The notes: a model not told the origin generated them from the letters alone. A stretch of DNA of 64,000 nucleotides from Clostridiales bacterium (GCA_019420275.1 JAHZHN010000005.1:85710-149709), one strand, 5' to 3'; positions 23,901-32,471 are shown, counted from the first letter of the stretch. Made by a program: numbers and translations.

Positions 23901-25327
23901 GGCTGGAAACTGAGACTAGCCGTCTGAGTCGTGAGGTTGAGCAGACCAAAGAAGCAAAAGGAAGAGCAGAATCCAATGTGGCCCATGCAAAAAGAAATTT
24001 GGCAGATACAGGGCTTTTGGAACCTTTGAAAAGGGAAGAAATCCTTGGAAATTATGAACGACGAATAGCTGGGCTGGAAAAAGAGAGAGAGGAAGATCAA
24101 AAACGGCAGGCCCAGATGACCCGGCAGAAGAATGAGGCGGGAACTCTTATGAAGAGGATTGAAGATTTTACGGATATCCTTCCGGGAGAAGGAAAGCCAA
24201 TTGTTCTGGAGGAAGATCTAAACCATCAGTTTCGGGAATTGCGGAGCCGGCTTCAGCAGGCGAAAAAACAAAGTCAGGAAAAAAGGCAGGGCTGCCGGAA
24301 ACTGTATCAGGAGATTCGGCTGGAATTTTACGGAAAAGACAAATGCATTTCAGATATTCTGAATACGCTGGAACATCTTTCTTTTGAATCTGAAGATTTA
24401 AGCCAGGAGACACTTCATTCATATATGGAAGAATATCAGTTAAAGAAGGAAAGCCTCAGGAAACTGCTGGATTATTATGAGACTCAGCTGGAAAATATTT
24501 ATCATACGAAGCAGCAGGTAGCCGATCAATGTATGAGTTACGCGGTTATGCTGTATGAAGAAATTAAGTTCATCGTGCAAAAATCCAGGATCCGGCTGAC
24601 TGGAAAGAACAGGCCGGTACAGATGTTAAGGATTGATATTCCAAAACAGCTGGATTCCGGGGCAAGACAGCGGATGGAGGACTATCTGGATTCCTGTCTG
24701 GACATTATCATAAAATATCATAAAGAAGCAGAGAATCTGGAAGAAACGAAGGTCAGAGACCGCCTTGGGGCACTGATCTCCGGACGGGAACTGCTGAACC
24801 AGGTGATCGGGACCAGCAAGATGCCGGTTTATGTCTATAAAATTGACTTGAATGAGAAAAACAGCGGAATGAAGCGGTGGGAAGATGCTATGTCCCAGAA
24901 TTCAGGCGGCGAAAAGTTTGTTGTGTTCTTTACTATGGTATCAATCTTGATGACTTACATAAGAGCGGCAGGAAGAAGATCTGCCGGAGAAGAGCAAATG
25001 GAAGAATCTAAAGTATTGATCATGGATAATCCATTTGCAAGGACATCATCTGAACATCTTCTGCGGGCTGTCATGGATATTGCAAAGACATTTTCCATTC
25101 AGTTAATCTGCCTGTCCGATTTAAGCCAGAGTTCCATTACAAACCGTTTTAGCCTGATCTATCAGCTAAGTATTCGAAAAAGAATGTACAGTGACAAAGA
25201 AGTCTTAAAGATTGGGGATATGAGGGTGAATCAGCCAGGGTTGTCTGAAAATGAAAAACTGGAGCATATGGAATTATATGAAGCGGGAAGCCAGGCGGAA
25301 ATCTGGGACTGGATGGATCAGCTTTAG
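20903..25327 (+). CDS. jetC: JetC/MksB-like SMC ATPase
   Basis: 1,474 residues. An N-terminal head half has Walker A at residues 38-46 (LANGGGKSV). Very long Glu/Gln/Lys-rich coiled coils run from about 250 to 620 and 760 to 1150 with a hinge-like break around 640-760 (YEGCMLRQMIPIFTYDEL). A C-terminal head half has the signature NSGGEKF (about 1333) and a Walker B strand VLIMDNPFARTSS (about 1371). This is the architecture of MukB/MksB/JetC SMC proteins. The Walker B reads D-N where most SMC proteins read D-E. JetC extrudes DNA loops and, with JetD, cuts small circular DNA. No JetD follows: the next gene is on the other strand behind a terminator. Confidence 0.88.
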   Translation: MPKINRIRIINFAYNDDAREITDEIFRFYDGENALLNLANGGGKSVLVQLMMQPILPDLKMQKRKMADYFKKGTSPTYVILEWKLDNPARREYLMTGIAIAPRTSASDESGRIHYFTFGNYYRQASAFDLQSLPFVRKENGRQFLMPFEKARESVKKITASSREAFYFSREDAKEYRKKLLEFGISQEEWKNIIVRMNNDEGGITELFERCSTSDSILNEWIIKNIEKVHLAGDAGQTGIQDLLQSLAEETMRKEDYIVAKERMEKYEVSHEQMEDALRQLADTLSQCRDAKGKFQGMYLALEHLRKQLEEQQEQTVRQMEHQERKKLHIRQEQASEQWYDSQEKLKMIFEKEEQAVKARKKAQEAKQENAWLQECQKAARLWGKIEVLQGAADALKLQISKDQTENETSKRITNLAYSLKRSWGKRREEALEKEAEYQEQWNQLQERRRQEKQEKARLEECIRQLHQTKGMLEGKIKDFQEEEPKILEKAGIFLLRNLLGSLEPEEVREAQSRLETGLEEAKKAYEAAKKEQEILYRQEEEQTEYRMETDRELNSLEYQHAEKMRQMNDFWKAEKECLAVLDLYDIEEKLLYDKESAQKILEDKIQEQRKRIAGEQAEERQMEDLLDGMEHHNVYLPKSILRYLEDADISYETGEDYLQNLKQEQRMGVLKENPLLVFGIIVSDKERAKMNAVSYEGCMLRQMIPIFTYDELTENLPKGGPVYRYEKGPGFLARCDRELFDQGQRENYVAQKKRQLEECRKRRLRWEQEQDRLYQGKNILLSFPYEADDRKSMEWNIENLKKQKAELEGRKKTIQEKQKEIKSRMEKLREELPQLEKAWQEAAGRETQLKEFLKEDQAYQDMRRKLEETVQTLQEAQKQSDSLQENQEAAEKAATNLTQKLQGIRIQKDEASRQAGKYEFAKEGQFLEISLQQMEKEYETLIQEQTQGEASRKHQLEEKEHQLREISEELQEMNLKPEDYQNLSYDPEELQRLKTEGKRLETETSRLSREVEQTKEAKGRAESNVAHAKRNLADTGLLEPLKREEILGNYERRIAGLEKEREEDQKRQAQMTRQKNEAGTLMKRIEDFTDILPGEGKPIVLEEDLNHQFRELRSRLQQAKKQSQEKRQGCRKLYQEIRLEFYGKDKCISDILNTLEHLSFESEDLSQETLHSYMEEYQLKKESLRKLLDYYETQLENIYHTKQQVADQCMSYAVMLYEEIKFIVQKSRIRLTGKNRPVQMLRIDIPKQLDSGARQRMEDYLDSCLDIIIKYHKEAENLEETKVRDRLGALISGRELLNQVIGTSKMPVYVYKIDLNEKNSGMKRWEDAMSQNSGGEKFVVFFTMVSILMTYIRAAGRRSAGEEQMEESKVLIMDNPFARTSSEHLLRAVMDIAKTFSIQLICLSDLSQSSITNRFSLIYQLSIRKRMYSDKEVLKIGDMRVNQPGLSENEKLEHMELYEAGSQAEIWDWMDQL

Positions 25328-25332
25328 AAAAA

Positions 25333-25371
25333 GCCTTCTTGGGAATTATGCTCCCAGGAAGGCCTGCATTT
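25333..25371. terminator. Two-way terminator after jetC
   Basis: GCCTTCTTGGGA (25333-25344) pairs with TCCCAGGAAGGC (25352-25363). A runs lie before it and a run of seven T (25369-25375) after it, so it can end both jetC and the convergent membrane-protein gene. Confidence 0.9.
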
Positions 25372-25996
25372 TTTTGCCGAAAACAAAGGAAAAAAGATTG
25401 GTAATATTTCCGCTTAAGAAAGCGGCAATAATCGTTCCGATTCCGATAGGTGACAGGTTATGAAGAAAGGTAAATGCCACAACAGCGGAACCGGCAGTCA
25501 GAGAAAGTTCCAGTAAGACCCTGATAGCGCCAAAACTGTGCTGAGTCTTCTCTGCAATGCTCTTGACAAGACCTTCCATTGGCATAACCGCAAATCCGGA
25601 ATTGATCGTAAAGGCAACTCCGACGGACAGGACGATACATGCCAGCAAAGACAAGGAAAGTTTTTGCCAGATTCCTTCCGGCTGGATGAAAAACAGCCCC
25701 CAGGAAGTACATTCAATAAAAGCAGAGTAAAGAAATGTCAGAGCCAGCTGGATCATCTGGCTTTTTTTAAACTGCCGCAGGACCAGGACTTCACCCACAA
25801 GGAAGGCCGTATTGATCAAAAAATTAAAAGATGCGTAGCTGTGAAACGGAAACAGATAAGTCAGGGTTAAAGCAACCGTACAGCTTGGCGCAACCCCAAG
25901 GGCTGCCTTTAAAAATAAATTAGATCCCACAGACATGATCAAAAGTCCTGATATATAAAAAATGATTCGATGATAAAAAAAGTTTTTTTGATTCAT
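25346..25996 (-). CDS. YczE/YitT-like (DUF6198) integral membrane protein
   Basis: 216 residues with five to six membrane helices. The start (ISGLLIMSVGSNLFLKAALGVAPSCTVAL) and the repeat-like later segment (VGVAFTINSGFAVMPMEGLVKSIAEKT) carry the pattern G-x-P-x3 around small-residue helices typical of YczE/YyaS-type proteins. Function is not established in the family. It is divergent from the LysR gene at 26104, which carries a palindrome in the shared region, so it is a natural candidate target of that regulator. Confidence 0.8.
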   Translation of the reverse strand: MNQKNFFYHRIIFYISGLLIMSVGSNLFLKAALGVAPSCTVALTLTYLFPFHSYASFNFLINTAFLVGEVLVLRQFKKSQMIQLALTFLYSAFIECTSWGLFFIQPEGIWQKLSLSLLACIVLSVGVAFTINSGFAVMPMEGLVKSIAEKTQHSFGAIRVLLELSLTAGSAVVAFTFLHNLSPIGIGTIIAAFLSGNITNLFSFVFGKKMQAFLGA

Positions 25997-26049
25997 GGAT
26001 ATCTCCTCTCATTCATTCGCTCTTTGCTTTAGTATAGGGATCAAAAGCC

Positions 26050-26100
26050 TTTACAGTCAATTCCACTTTGTCTATAATATATTCCAGAAAGGAATATATT
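26050..26100 (+). promoter_or_regulatory. LysR gene promoter with perfect operator palindrome
   Basis: TTTACA (26050-26055), 17-bp spacer and TATAAT (26073-26078). Overlapping the -10 box is AATATATTCC (26076-26085), 5 bases, GGAATATATT (26091-26100): a perfect 10-bp inverted repeat ending 3 bases before the start codon. The placement suggests tight autorepression of the LysR gene. Confidence 0.75.
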
Positions 26101-26103
26101 TAG

Positions 26104-26970
26104 ATGGAAATACAGCAGTTATATTATTATATGGAATTATGCAGACAGAAGAATTTTACGGAAGCGGGCTATGCCTGCAATATGACACAGGGGGCATTGT
26201 CGAAACAAATCAAAAAGCTGGAAAATGAATTGGGAGTGACGCTGATCCGAAGGAATACAAGGAAATTTGAGCTCACAAAAGAAGGAGAAGAATTTTACCG
26301 CTACGCTCAGGAAATGACAGATTTATATGAAGAGATGCTTCGGCAGATTAGGAAAAAGAGAGAAATCCGGATTGGAAGCATGCCGGTGCTGGCGCCATAT
26401 CATTTCGCCGGGATTATGGCGGACTTTCATGAAAAACATCCGGATATTCAGCTGATTGTAGATGAGAAGAGAGGAAGAGAAATCCTGGATGACGCAGATT
26501 CTTATGACTTTATGATTTTAAGAGAATCTATGATCAAAGACACAGACAAATACCGGTTTTATCCATTGTATGAAGACCGGCTTTGTGCGGTAGTATATCA
26601 AGATCATCCGCTGGCAAAGCGTTCGGAAATTCAGCTAAAGGAACTGGAAGGGGAAGTGTTTGTTTTCCCGGTCAAAGAAAGCGGAAGTTATGAGTTTTTT
26701 TATGACAGCTGCTGCAAGGCAGGATTTGAGCCGGATATCCAGTATGAATTTCCACAGGCCAATACGATCATGAGTTTTGTAAAAGAACGGGTAGGAGTTA
26801 CAGTGACCTTTACCAAAGTTTTTGAAGAAGTATCTTGTCAGGGAATTCGGATGATTCCACTAAAGGATGATTTCCGTTCTCCCATTTCTCTGATCTATCC
26901 CCGCAGACAGTCTCTGGATCCAGCGGAGAAAATGTTCCTCCAATATATTAAACTGCTGAAAAAAAGCTGA
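26104..26970 (+). CDS. LysR-family transcriptional regulator
   Basis: 288 residues. The N-terminal helix-turn-helix (IQQLYYYMELCRQKNFTEAG, then MTQGALSKQIKKLENELGVTLIRR) is followed by a substrate-binding domain starting near residue 88 (EIRIGSMPVLAPYHFAG). The ATG follows AGAAAGGAA by about 10 bases. It is divergent from the YczE-type gene and its own promoter is covered by a perfect palindrome, so autoregulation and control of the neighbour are likely. The ligand is unknown. Confidence 0.93.
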   Translation: MEIQQLYYYMELCRQKNFTEAGYACNMTQGALSKQIKKLENELGVTLIRRNTRKFELTKEGEEFYRYAQEMTDLYEEMLRQIRKKREIRIGSMPVLAPYHFAGIMADFHEKHPDIQLIVDEKRGREILDDADSYDFMILRESMIKDTDKYRFYPLYEDRLCAVVYQDHPLAKRSEIQLKELEGEVFVFPVKESGSYEFFYDSCCKAGFEPDIQYEFPQANTIMSFVKERVGVTVTFTKVFEEVSCQGIRMIPLKDDFRSPISLIYPRRQSLDPAEKMFLQYIKLLKKS

Positions 26971-26993
26971 CCAAAAAACACGGTCAGCTTTTT
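26961..26993. terminator. Two-way terminator between LysR and ABC-class ATPase genes
   Basis: AAAAAGCTGACC (26961-26972) pairs with GGTCAGCTTTTT (26982-26993): a perfect 12-bp stem with A and T flanks on both sides. Confidence 0.92.
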
Positions 26994-26999
26994 CTGAAT

Positions 27000-28697
27000 T
27001 TAAAGTTTTCGAAAACGATTGATGCAGGCAAGGATTTCCTGTTTTCTCGGCATGGCAAGCCCCGTTCTTGGATAACTGCTTCCAGAAATGGAATTCAGGC
27101 CGTGCCGGCGAATCTGTTCCATGATTTCATCGGCCACCTTCTGCATCGTTTTCTTTCCGTCCATGAGATGAAGTTGGGCGTAGAGAAAGGCATATCCCAA
27201 AGATGCGGTCTGCTCTGAATCGGCCAGCTGTTCTACGTACCGCAGATCAATGGTCTCTTTGTTAATGGAAACAGAATCTTTACCGAAAATCTTTATTTTT
27301 GTACGCCGTTCTCCAAGGAGACGCTTATTTGGAGAAAAACAGCGGACAAAATCCGGAAAATGCGGCTCTTCCTTTGGAATTGAAACTGCAGGAAAGTCTT
27401 TTGCTGCGGTTTTTGCAGTCTCTGTAATATCCTTTGGCCGATAGTTTTCCATCTGAATGATATGGTCTGCTGTATGGAAGAAGGATCCTGAACTTCCGGC
27501 AACCAAAACAGAAGATATGCCATGTGCCTCATAGAGATAGCGGATCCGTTCGATCAAAGGAGTAATTGGTTCCTGATGGCGGCTGACAACCCGCTGCATC
27601 AGTTCGTCGCGGATCATAAAATTAGTTGCGCTGGTGTCTTCATCAATTAGAAACAGGCAGGCTCCTGCTTCAATGGCCTCAATGGTATTGGCAGCCTGAG
27701 AAGTGCTTCCGCTGGCATCTTCCGTGGAAAAAGAGGTGGTATCTTTTCCATTTGGCAGGTCATTGATAAAAAGGGAGATATCTGTGCGGCAGATGCTCCG
27801 TCCGTCTTCAGCGCGCAGTTTCACCGCAGTATCATCAGTGATCACATATTCCCGGCCATCTCCTGCAATGTGATTGTATACTCCAAGTTCCAGAGCCTTT
27901 AAGAGAGTGGATTTTCCATGGTATCCTCCGCCGACAATCAGAGTAATACCTTTAGGAATTCCCATTCCCGTGATGGATCCGCAGTGAGGCGGCGTCAAAG
28001 TGACCTGATAGGCCTTCGGGGAAACAAATGACACAGAATTTTTCATTGGTTTTTGGGATACTCCGCTTTCTCTTGGCAGGATGGAGCCGTCTGCCACAAA
28101 GGCACAAAGACCAAGGGACGGAAGCTGTTCTCTGATATACTGCTGATCATCGGAAAGATGGATGTCACGGATCAGATCCTCCTGGCGGACTGCTTTATAA
28201 AAAAGGGAAGCGCTGGCGGCTTTTGGAACCAGATCAAACAGCATTTTTTCCAGAGATCTGGCGTCGATGGTACGGCCTCTGGCAGGAAAGCCAGCTTCAA
28301 AACAAGCAGTGATATCTCCGGTTTTTGGATCTACCTGAAGGGCAGTCCGTTCAAGAATTTCCTGACCGCAGCTGCTGGTTGACAAAAGACCGCTTTTGCC
28401 GGAACCTTTTGCCTGAAAGCTGAACCGGTTCAGCTGCTTTCCAAAAAGGCGGAGCAGATGATCCTGGAAAGCTGTCCGGCGCCACGGCGTATGATACAGT
28501 TCTTTGGGGAATCCGGCGTCTTTTCCCGAAATCTGAAGGCTTAAGCTGGAAGGGGAAGCAAACGGATCCCCCTGAACATGATGAATGTTCAAAAGATAAG
28601 AGGGAAACTGATATGTGCCCCGAAGACCTTTGTAAGCTGGATAACCTTTATGATCCATGGTTCTTAGTGTATTTCTCAAAACAGATGAAGGTTTCAT
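27000..28697 (-). CDS. ABC-class ATPase of the PF09818 type
   Basis: 565 residues, no membrane helices. It opens like the family (RTMDHKGYPAYKGLRGTYQFPSYLL) and has a P-loop GGGYHGKSTLLKAL, a signature-like SGSTSQAANTIEA and Walker B ACLFLIDEDTSATNFM followed by a VVAGSSG-type sensor region. PF09818 proteins are soluble ABC-like ATPases found in many bacteria and in trypanosome RNA-editing complexes; the bacterial role is unknown. The gene is monocistronic with a convergent LysR gene on one side and a divergent sulfotransferase on the other. Confidence 0.88.
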   Translation of the reverse strand: MKPSSVLRNTLRTMDHKGYPAYKGLRGTYQFPSYLLNIHHVQGDPFASPSSLSLQISGKDAGFPKELYHTPWRRTAFQDHLLRLFGKQLNRFSFQAKGSGKSGLLSTSSCGQEILERTALQVDPKTGDITACFEAGFPARGRTIDARSLEKMLFDLVPKAASASLFYKAVRQEDLIRDIHLSDDQQYIREQLPSLGLCAFVADGSILPRESGVSQKPMKNSVSFVSPKAYQVTLTPPHCGSITGMGIPKGITLIVGGGYHGKSTLLKALELGVYNHIAGDGREYVITDDTAVKLRAEDGRSICRTDISLFINDLPNGKDTTSFSTEDASGSTSQAANTIEAIEAGACLFLIDEDTSATNFMIRDELMQRVVSRHQEPITPLIERIRYLYEAHGISSVLVAGSSGSFFHTADHIIQMENYRPKDITETAKTAAKDFPAVSIPKEEPHFPDFVRCFSPNKRLLGERRTKIKIFGKDSVSINKETIDLRYVEQLADSEQTASLGYAFLYAQLHLMDGKKTMQKVADEIMEQIRRHGLNSISGSSYPRTGLAMPRKQEILACINRFRKL

Positions 28698-28894
28698 ATT
28701 ATTAAGAAACTCCTTTCCATAAAATGTGTTTCAGTCTCTTCCTTCATAACACAAAATCAATTCTTTGTAAAGAAAAGTCAATTTGAAGTATCAGGTATAA
28801 ACGTCATAATTTCTTCATATTTTTTACACAAAAGTAACATATTTTGGACATAAGGTACACATATTTCCCAAGTAAAATATCAGATAGAAAATCA

Positions 28895-30595
28895 ATGCAG
28901 AGGAAAGAGAAGGAGGAGATTACCATTCAGTTCAGAAAGAAGAAAAAACACCGAAAGATCATCATTGCCGTATGTGTGATCATAGCAGTCGTTGTGGCAG
29001 CAGTGATCGGCTATCGGCAGTATAAGAAAAAGAAAACAAAAGAATCTTCCGGAAATTCAGCCAAAACAACCGTAGATATGGATGTAGGAAAGACAATCCT
29101 AAGTTCAGAACAAGAAGAAATCCTAAAGGATATCAAGGCAGTTTATAATGAGGAAAATCAGCAAAAGATACAGCAGGAAATTGAAGAGGAAAAAGAATCC
29201 GGGGACTATACGCAAGACAATATGCTCGTAAAATATAATCCATACGGTACAAATACACAATCACTGTATATATATTTTACAACGGAGGACGCAGCATCTG
29301 TTTCTTATACAGTTCATGTAGATCAAGATGAAATTGATGATTTTTCAGCAGATGCCTATCAGGGAGAAGAATATCAGACAGAACACGAATTTCAGGTGCT
29401 GGGTCTGATTCCGGATACAGAAAATACCATAACTTTTACGATCAAAACAAAGGACGGAAAGACGACAAAGAAGAAGATCAAATACACTATGGGAAGTCTT
29501 CTTGGCAATGAAGATACAATGATTGATATGACAGAAGGAACTTCTTCTCAGAAACTCTCTGATGGTTTGTATGTCATAATGGGAAATGACAGTGAGAATT
29601 TAGATTTTATGTATTACTATGATAATAATGGAGTTCTGAGAGGTGAAGTACCGATCATCGGATACCGCAGCCACCGCCTGCTGTTTGATGATGAAGGCAT
29701 GTATTACAGTATTTCTCAGACGAAGATTGCCAGGGTGAACCGGCTGGGGCAGGTAACGAAAGTCTATAGCACGGGAGACTATAACCTGCATCATGACTAT
29801 GTCTTCGATGATGACGGAAATATTCTGACACTGGCTAGTGATACAAAGAGTGACAGCGTGGAAGACATCATTATCATGATTAACAAAGAAACCGGAAAAG
29901 TTACAGAAGTTCTGGATTTGGCGGATCTTTTTGGGGATTATAAAAAAACCTGTGAGAAGGCGTCTGACGGAGATCTGGATTGGATGCATATCAATACCCT
30001 GCAGTGGCTGGGGGATGATCAGATTATCTTAAGCTCCAGGGAAACTTCTACCATCATGAAAATTGATGATCTGTATAAGAATCCTTCCATCGAGTACATG
30101 ATTGGTTCTGAAGATTTCTGGGACGGCACAGGATATGAATCGCTGCTTTTGACCCAGGACGGAGACTTTACGCTCCAGGGAGGACAGCATTCCGTCACAT
30201 ATGTGGAAGATGACAGTCTGGAGGACGGCCAGTATTATCTGTATATGTTTAATAACAACATTGGATACAGCGAATCTCAGCCTGATTTCTCATGGACTTC
30301 CATCGGATTAACAAATAACACAGGAAAAGAAGGAGACAAATCCTATTACTACAAATATCTTGTCGATGAAAAGAAAGGAACTTTTCAGCTGGTTGATTCC
30401 TTCGAAGTCCCATACTCCGGATATGTAAGCAGTGCTCAGGATATTGGAGACAATACGGTGATGGACAGCGGAATGAAAGGAGTTTTTGGGGAATATGACA
30501 GTTCTCATAAATTAATAAAGAGTTTTCAAATGGATGTGGAAAAGTATATTTACCGCGTATATAAATATGACTTTGATAATTTCTATTTCTCTTAA
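28895..30595 (+). CDS. Membrane-anchored aryl-sulfate sulfotransferase
   Basis: About 566 residues from ATG 28895; the frame is open back to 28844. The best ribosome site, AGGAGG at 28911-28916, has no ATG/GTG/TTG at correct distance, only an in-frame ATT at 28925. After a basic start, one helix (IIIAVCVIIAVVVAAVIGY) anchors it with the enzyme outside. An N-terminal beta domain is followed by a beta-propeller with the ASST landmarks LHHDYVFDDDGNIL (catalytic His region) and DWMHINTLQW, then SRETSTIMKI. This PAPS-independent family moves sulfate between phenolic compounds and, in gut bacteria, can act on host or dietary phenols. It is monocistronic, closed by a terminator at 30620. Confidence 0.88.
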   Translation: MQRKEKEEITIQFRKKKKHRKIIIAVCVIIAVVVAAVIGYRQYKKKKTKESSGNSAKTTVDMDVGKTILSSEQEEILKDIKAVYNEENQQKIQQEIEEEKESGDYTQDNMLVKYNPYGTNTQSLYIYFTTEDAASVSYTVHVDQDEIDDFSADAYQGEEYQTEHEFQVLGLIPDTENTITFTIKTKDGKTTKKKIKYTMGSLLGNEDTMIDMTEGTSSQKLSDGLYVIMGNDSENLDFMYYYDNNGVLRGEVPIIGYRSHRLLFDDEGMYYSISQTKIARVNRLGQVTKVYSTGDYNLHHDYVFDDDGNILTLASDTKSDSVEDIIIMINKETGKVTEVLDLADLFGDYKKTCEKASDGDLDWMHINTLQWLGDDQIILSSRETSTIMKIDDLYKNPSIEYMIGSEDFWDGTGYESLLLTQDGDFTLQGGQHSVTYVEDDSLEDGQYYLYMFNNNIGYSESQPDFSWTSIGLTNNTGKEGDKSYYYKYLVDEKKGTFQLVDSFEVPYSGYVSSAQDIGDNTVMDSGMKGVFGEYDSSHKLIKSFQMDVEKYIYRVYKYDFDNFYFS

Positions 30596-30619
30596 GCTGA
30601 ATGCTTGAATACACAATGG

Positions 30620-30657
30620 ACCGCTCTGAGGATCATAGATTCTTAGGGCGGTTTTTG
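30620..30657 (+). terminator. Terminator of the sulfotransferase gene
   Basis: A 15-bp stem (30620-30634 with 30638-30652, three G-U pairs, 3-base loop) is followed by TTTTT. Confidence 0.92.
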
Positions 30658-30707
30658 TATTAAGAAAAGAAGAAAAATACTTGACGGAAATACCCTGTTA
30701 AATGGGT

Positions 30708-30737
30708 GTGAGAAATCACAGAAAATGTGAAAAATTA
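30708..30737 (+). promoter_or_regulatory. Operator 1 of the alpha-glucoside locus
   Basis: GTGAGAAATCAC at 30708-30719 followed by a half-repeat GTGAAAAATTA at 30727-30737. The same arrangement is found at 36186-36216 before the second GH4 gene. It sits about 40 bp upstream of the -35 box, as an activator site would. The likely binder is one of the RpiR proteins at 34554/35312. Confidence 0.65.
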
Positions 30738-30775
30738 TAAAATAATTGGCGTTGTTTCTAAAAGGCCTCAATCTA

Positions 30776-30804
30776 TTGAGAAATGATATCTGCCATGATA
30801 TGAT
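30776..30804 (+). promoter_or_regulatory. Promoter of the EIICB-GH4-EIIA operon
   Basis: TTGAGA (30776-30781), 17 bp, TATGAT (30799-30804). The -35 lies in AATCTATTG, shared with the second module. Downstream at 30821-30832 is a perfect 12-bp palindrome AATACCGGTATT, and at 30835-30842 AAACGTTT; both lie in the 5' leader and could be further control sites. Confidence 0.65.
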
Positions 30805-30880
30805 TCGCTTGTAGTTGAGAAATACCGGTATTTGAAACGTTTAAATAAGCACAATGAAAAGAAAAGGAGTGAATTGAAAA

Positions 30881-32452
30881 ATGATGCAGAAAATTCAAAA
30901 GTTCGGTGGAGCGATGTTCACACCGGTACTTCTGTTTGCATTTGCAGGTATCGCCGTAGGAATCGGAACCCTGTTTACAACAGAAGCAATCATGGGTGGA
31001 TTAGCAGCACCAACGAGCATGTGGTACAAATGCTGGAATGTCTTCCTTCAAGGCGGATGGACTGTGTTCAACCAGCTGCCATTATTGTTTGCGGTATCAC
31101 TTCCAATTGGAATGGCCAAGAAGCAGAACGCCAGATGCTGTATGGAAGCGTTAGTATTATATCTGACATTCCATTATTTTGTAAATACGATTCTTACACA
31201 GTGGGGCGGAGTGTTTGGCGTTGATATGTCTCAGGAAGTTGGAGGCAGCAGCGGACTTGCGATGATCGCCAGCATTAAGACACTGGATATGGGTATGATC
31301 GGAGCGCTGGCAGTGTCAGGAATCGCTATTTGGGTACATAACAAATTTTATGATACAGAGCTTCCTGAATGGCTTGGATCTTTCACAGGATCAACCTTTG
31401 TATTTATGGTTGGCTTCTTCATTATGATTCCAGTGGCAGTACTTGCAGTTGCTATATGGCCAAAAATTCAGTTAGGAATTTTCGCATTCCAGGGATTTGT
31501 AAAGAGTGCAGGAGCACTTGGAATCTGGATATTCAACTTCTGTGAGCGAGCATTGATACCATTTGGATTACATCATTTATTATACTCACCATTTTACTAT
31601 GACAACGTTGTTGTACCTGGCGGATTATATGCATACTGGGCAAAACTTCTCCCAGAAATTGCAGCATCTACAGCATCTTTGAAATCCTTCTGTCCGGAAG
31701 CAGGATTCACAGCCAGTGGATTTACAAAAATGTTTGGATGTACAGGCGCAGCTTTAGCATTCTACTCTACTGCTAAACCGGAAAAGAAAAAGAAAGTATT
31801 CACGCTGCTTCTGCCAATCACATTGACAGCAATTGTTTGCGGTATTACAGAGCCAATTGAGTTTACATTCTTGTTTGTTGCACCAGGATTGTTCCTTGTA
31901 CATGCTTTATTGGCAGCAACCATAGCGACAACGATGTGGCTTGCAGGCATTGTTGGTATTAACTCAGGTGGTTTGATTGAAATTGCATCTCTGAATTTAA
32001 TTCCGCTGATGAGGAATCATTGGCAGCAGTATATATTGATGCTTGTAATTGGATTAATTTTTGTAGCTATCTGGTTTGTTGTATTCCGTTTCTTAATTTT
32101 GAAATTCGATTTCAAAACACCAGGACGTGAAGATGATGAAGAAATCGAATTTGGTTCAAAAGCAAAATTTAGAGAGCAGCAGGCTGCCAAAGGTCAGGCA
32201 ATATCGGATGATCCAAACGTTGAGCTTTGTCAGATGATTTTGGAAGGACTCGGTGGAAAGGACAACATTGTAGATGTTACAAACTGCGCGACAAGACTTC
32301 GTGTTAATGTAAAAGATGAGACAACATGTAAAGATGATGCTTATTTCAAAGCAATTGGAACACATGGATGTTCTGTAAATGGAAAATCGTTTCAGGTTAT
32401 TATTGGTTTGAAAGTACCAAAAATCAGAGAAGTATTTGAATCATTGCTTTAA
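30881..32452 (+). CDS. PTS alpha-glucoside permease, EIICB
   Basis: 523 residues. The N-terminal IIC domain (about 1-430) has ten or so membrane helices with the glucose-superfamily pattern (FNQLPLLFAVSLPIGMAKK, ALIPFGLHHLLYSPFYYD, ITEPIEFTFLFVAPG). The C-terminal IIB domain has the phosphorylated cysteine C469 in DVTNCATRLRV. The IIC type matches alpha-glucoside/maltose permeases (GlvC, MalB, AglA-like). It imports and phosphorylates alpha-glucosides such as maltose or its isomers. The EIIA partner is at 33854 and the hydrolase at 32475, in the same transcript. Confidence 0.93.
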   Translation: MMQKIQKFGGAMFTPVLLFAFAGIAVGIGTLFTTEAIMGGLAAPTSMWYKCWNVFLQGGWTVFNQLPLLFAVSLPIGMAKKQNARCCMEALVLYLTFHYFVNTILTQWGGVFGVDMSQEVGGSSGLAMIASIKTLDMGMIGALAVSGIAIWVHNKFYDTELPEWLGSFTGSTFVFMVGFFIMIPVAVLAVAIWPKIQLGIFAFQGFVKSAGALGIWIFNFCERALIPFGLHHLLYSPFYYDNVVVPGGLYAYWAKLLPEIAASTASLKSFCPEAGFTASGFTKMFGCTGAALAFYSTAKPEKKKKVFTLLLPITLTAIVCGITEPIEFTFLFVAPGLFLVHALLAATIATTMWLAGIVGINSGGLIEIASLNLIPLMRNHWQQYILMLVIGLIFVAIWFVVFRFLILKFDFKTPGREDDEEIEFGSKAKFREQQAAKGQAISDDPNVELCQMILEGLGGKDNIVDVTNCATRLRVNVKDETTCKDDAYFKAIGTHGCSVNGKSFQVIIGLKVPKIREVFESLL

Positions 32453-32471
32453 TATTTCAGGAGGGAAATAA

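Noticed and set aside
25328..26100. jetD-like nuclease downstream of jetC
   Set aside because: The only long frame is a multi-helix membrane protein on the minus strand with no Toprim-like motif.
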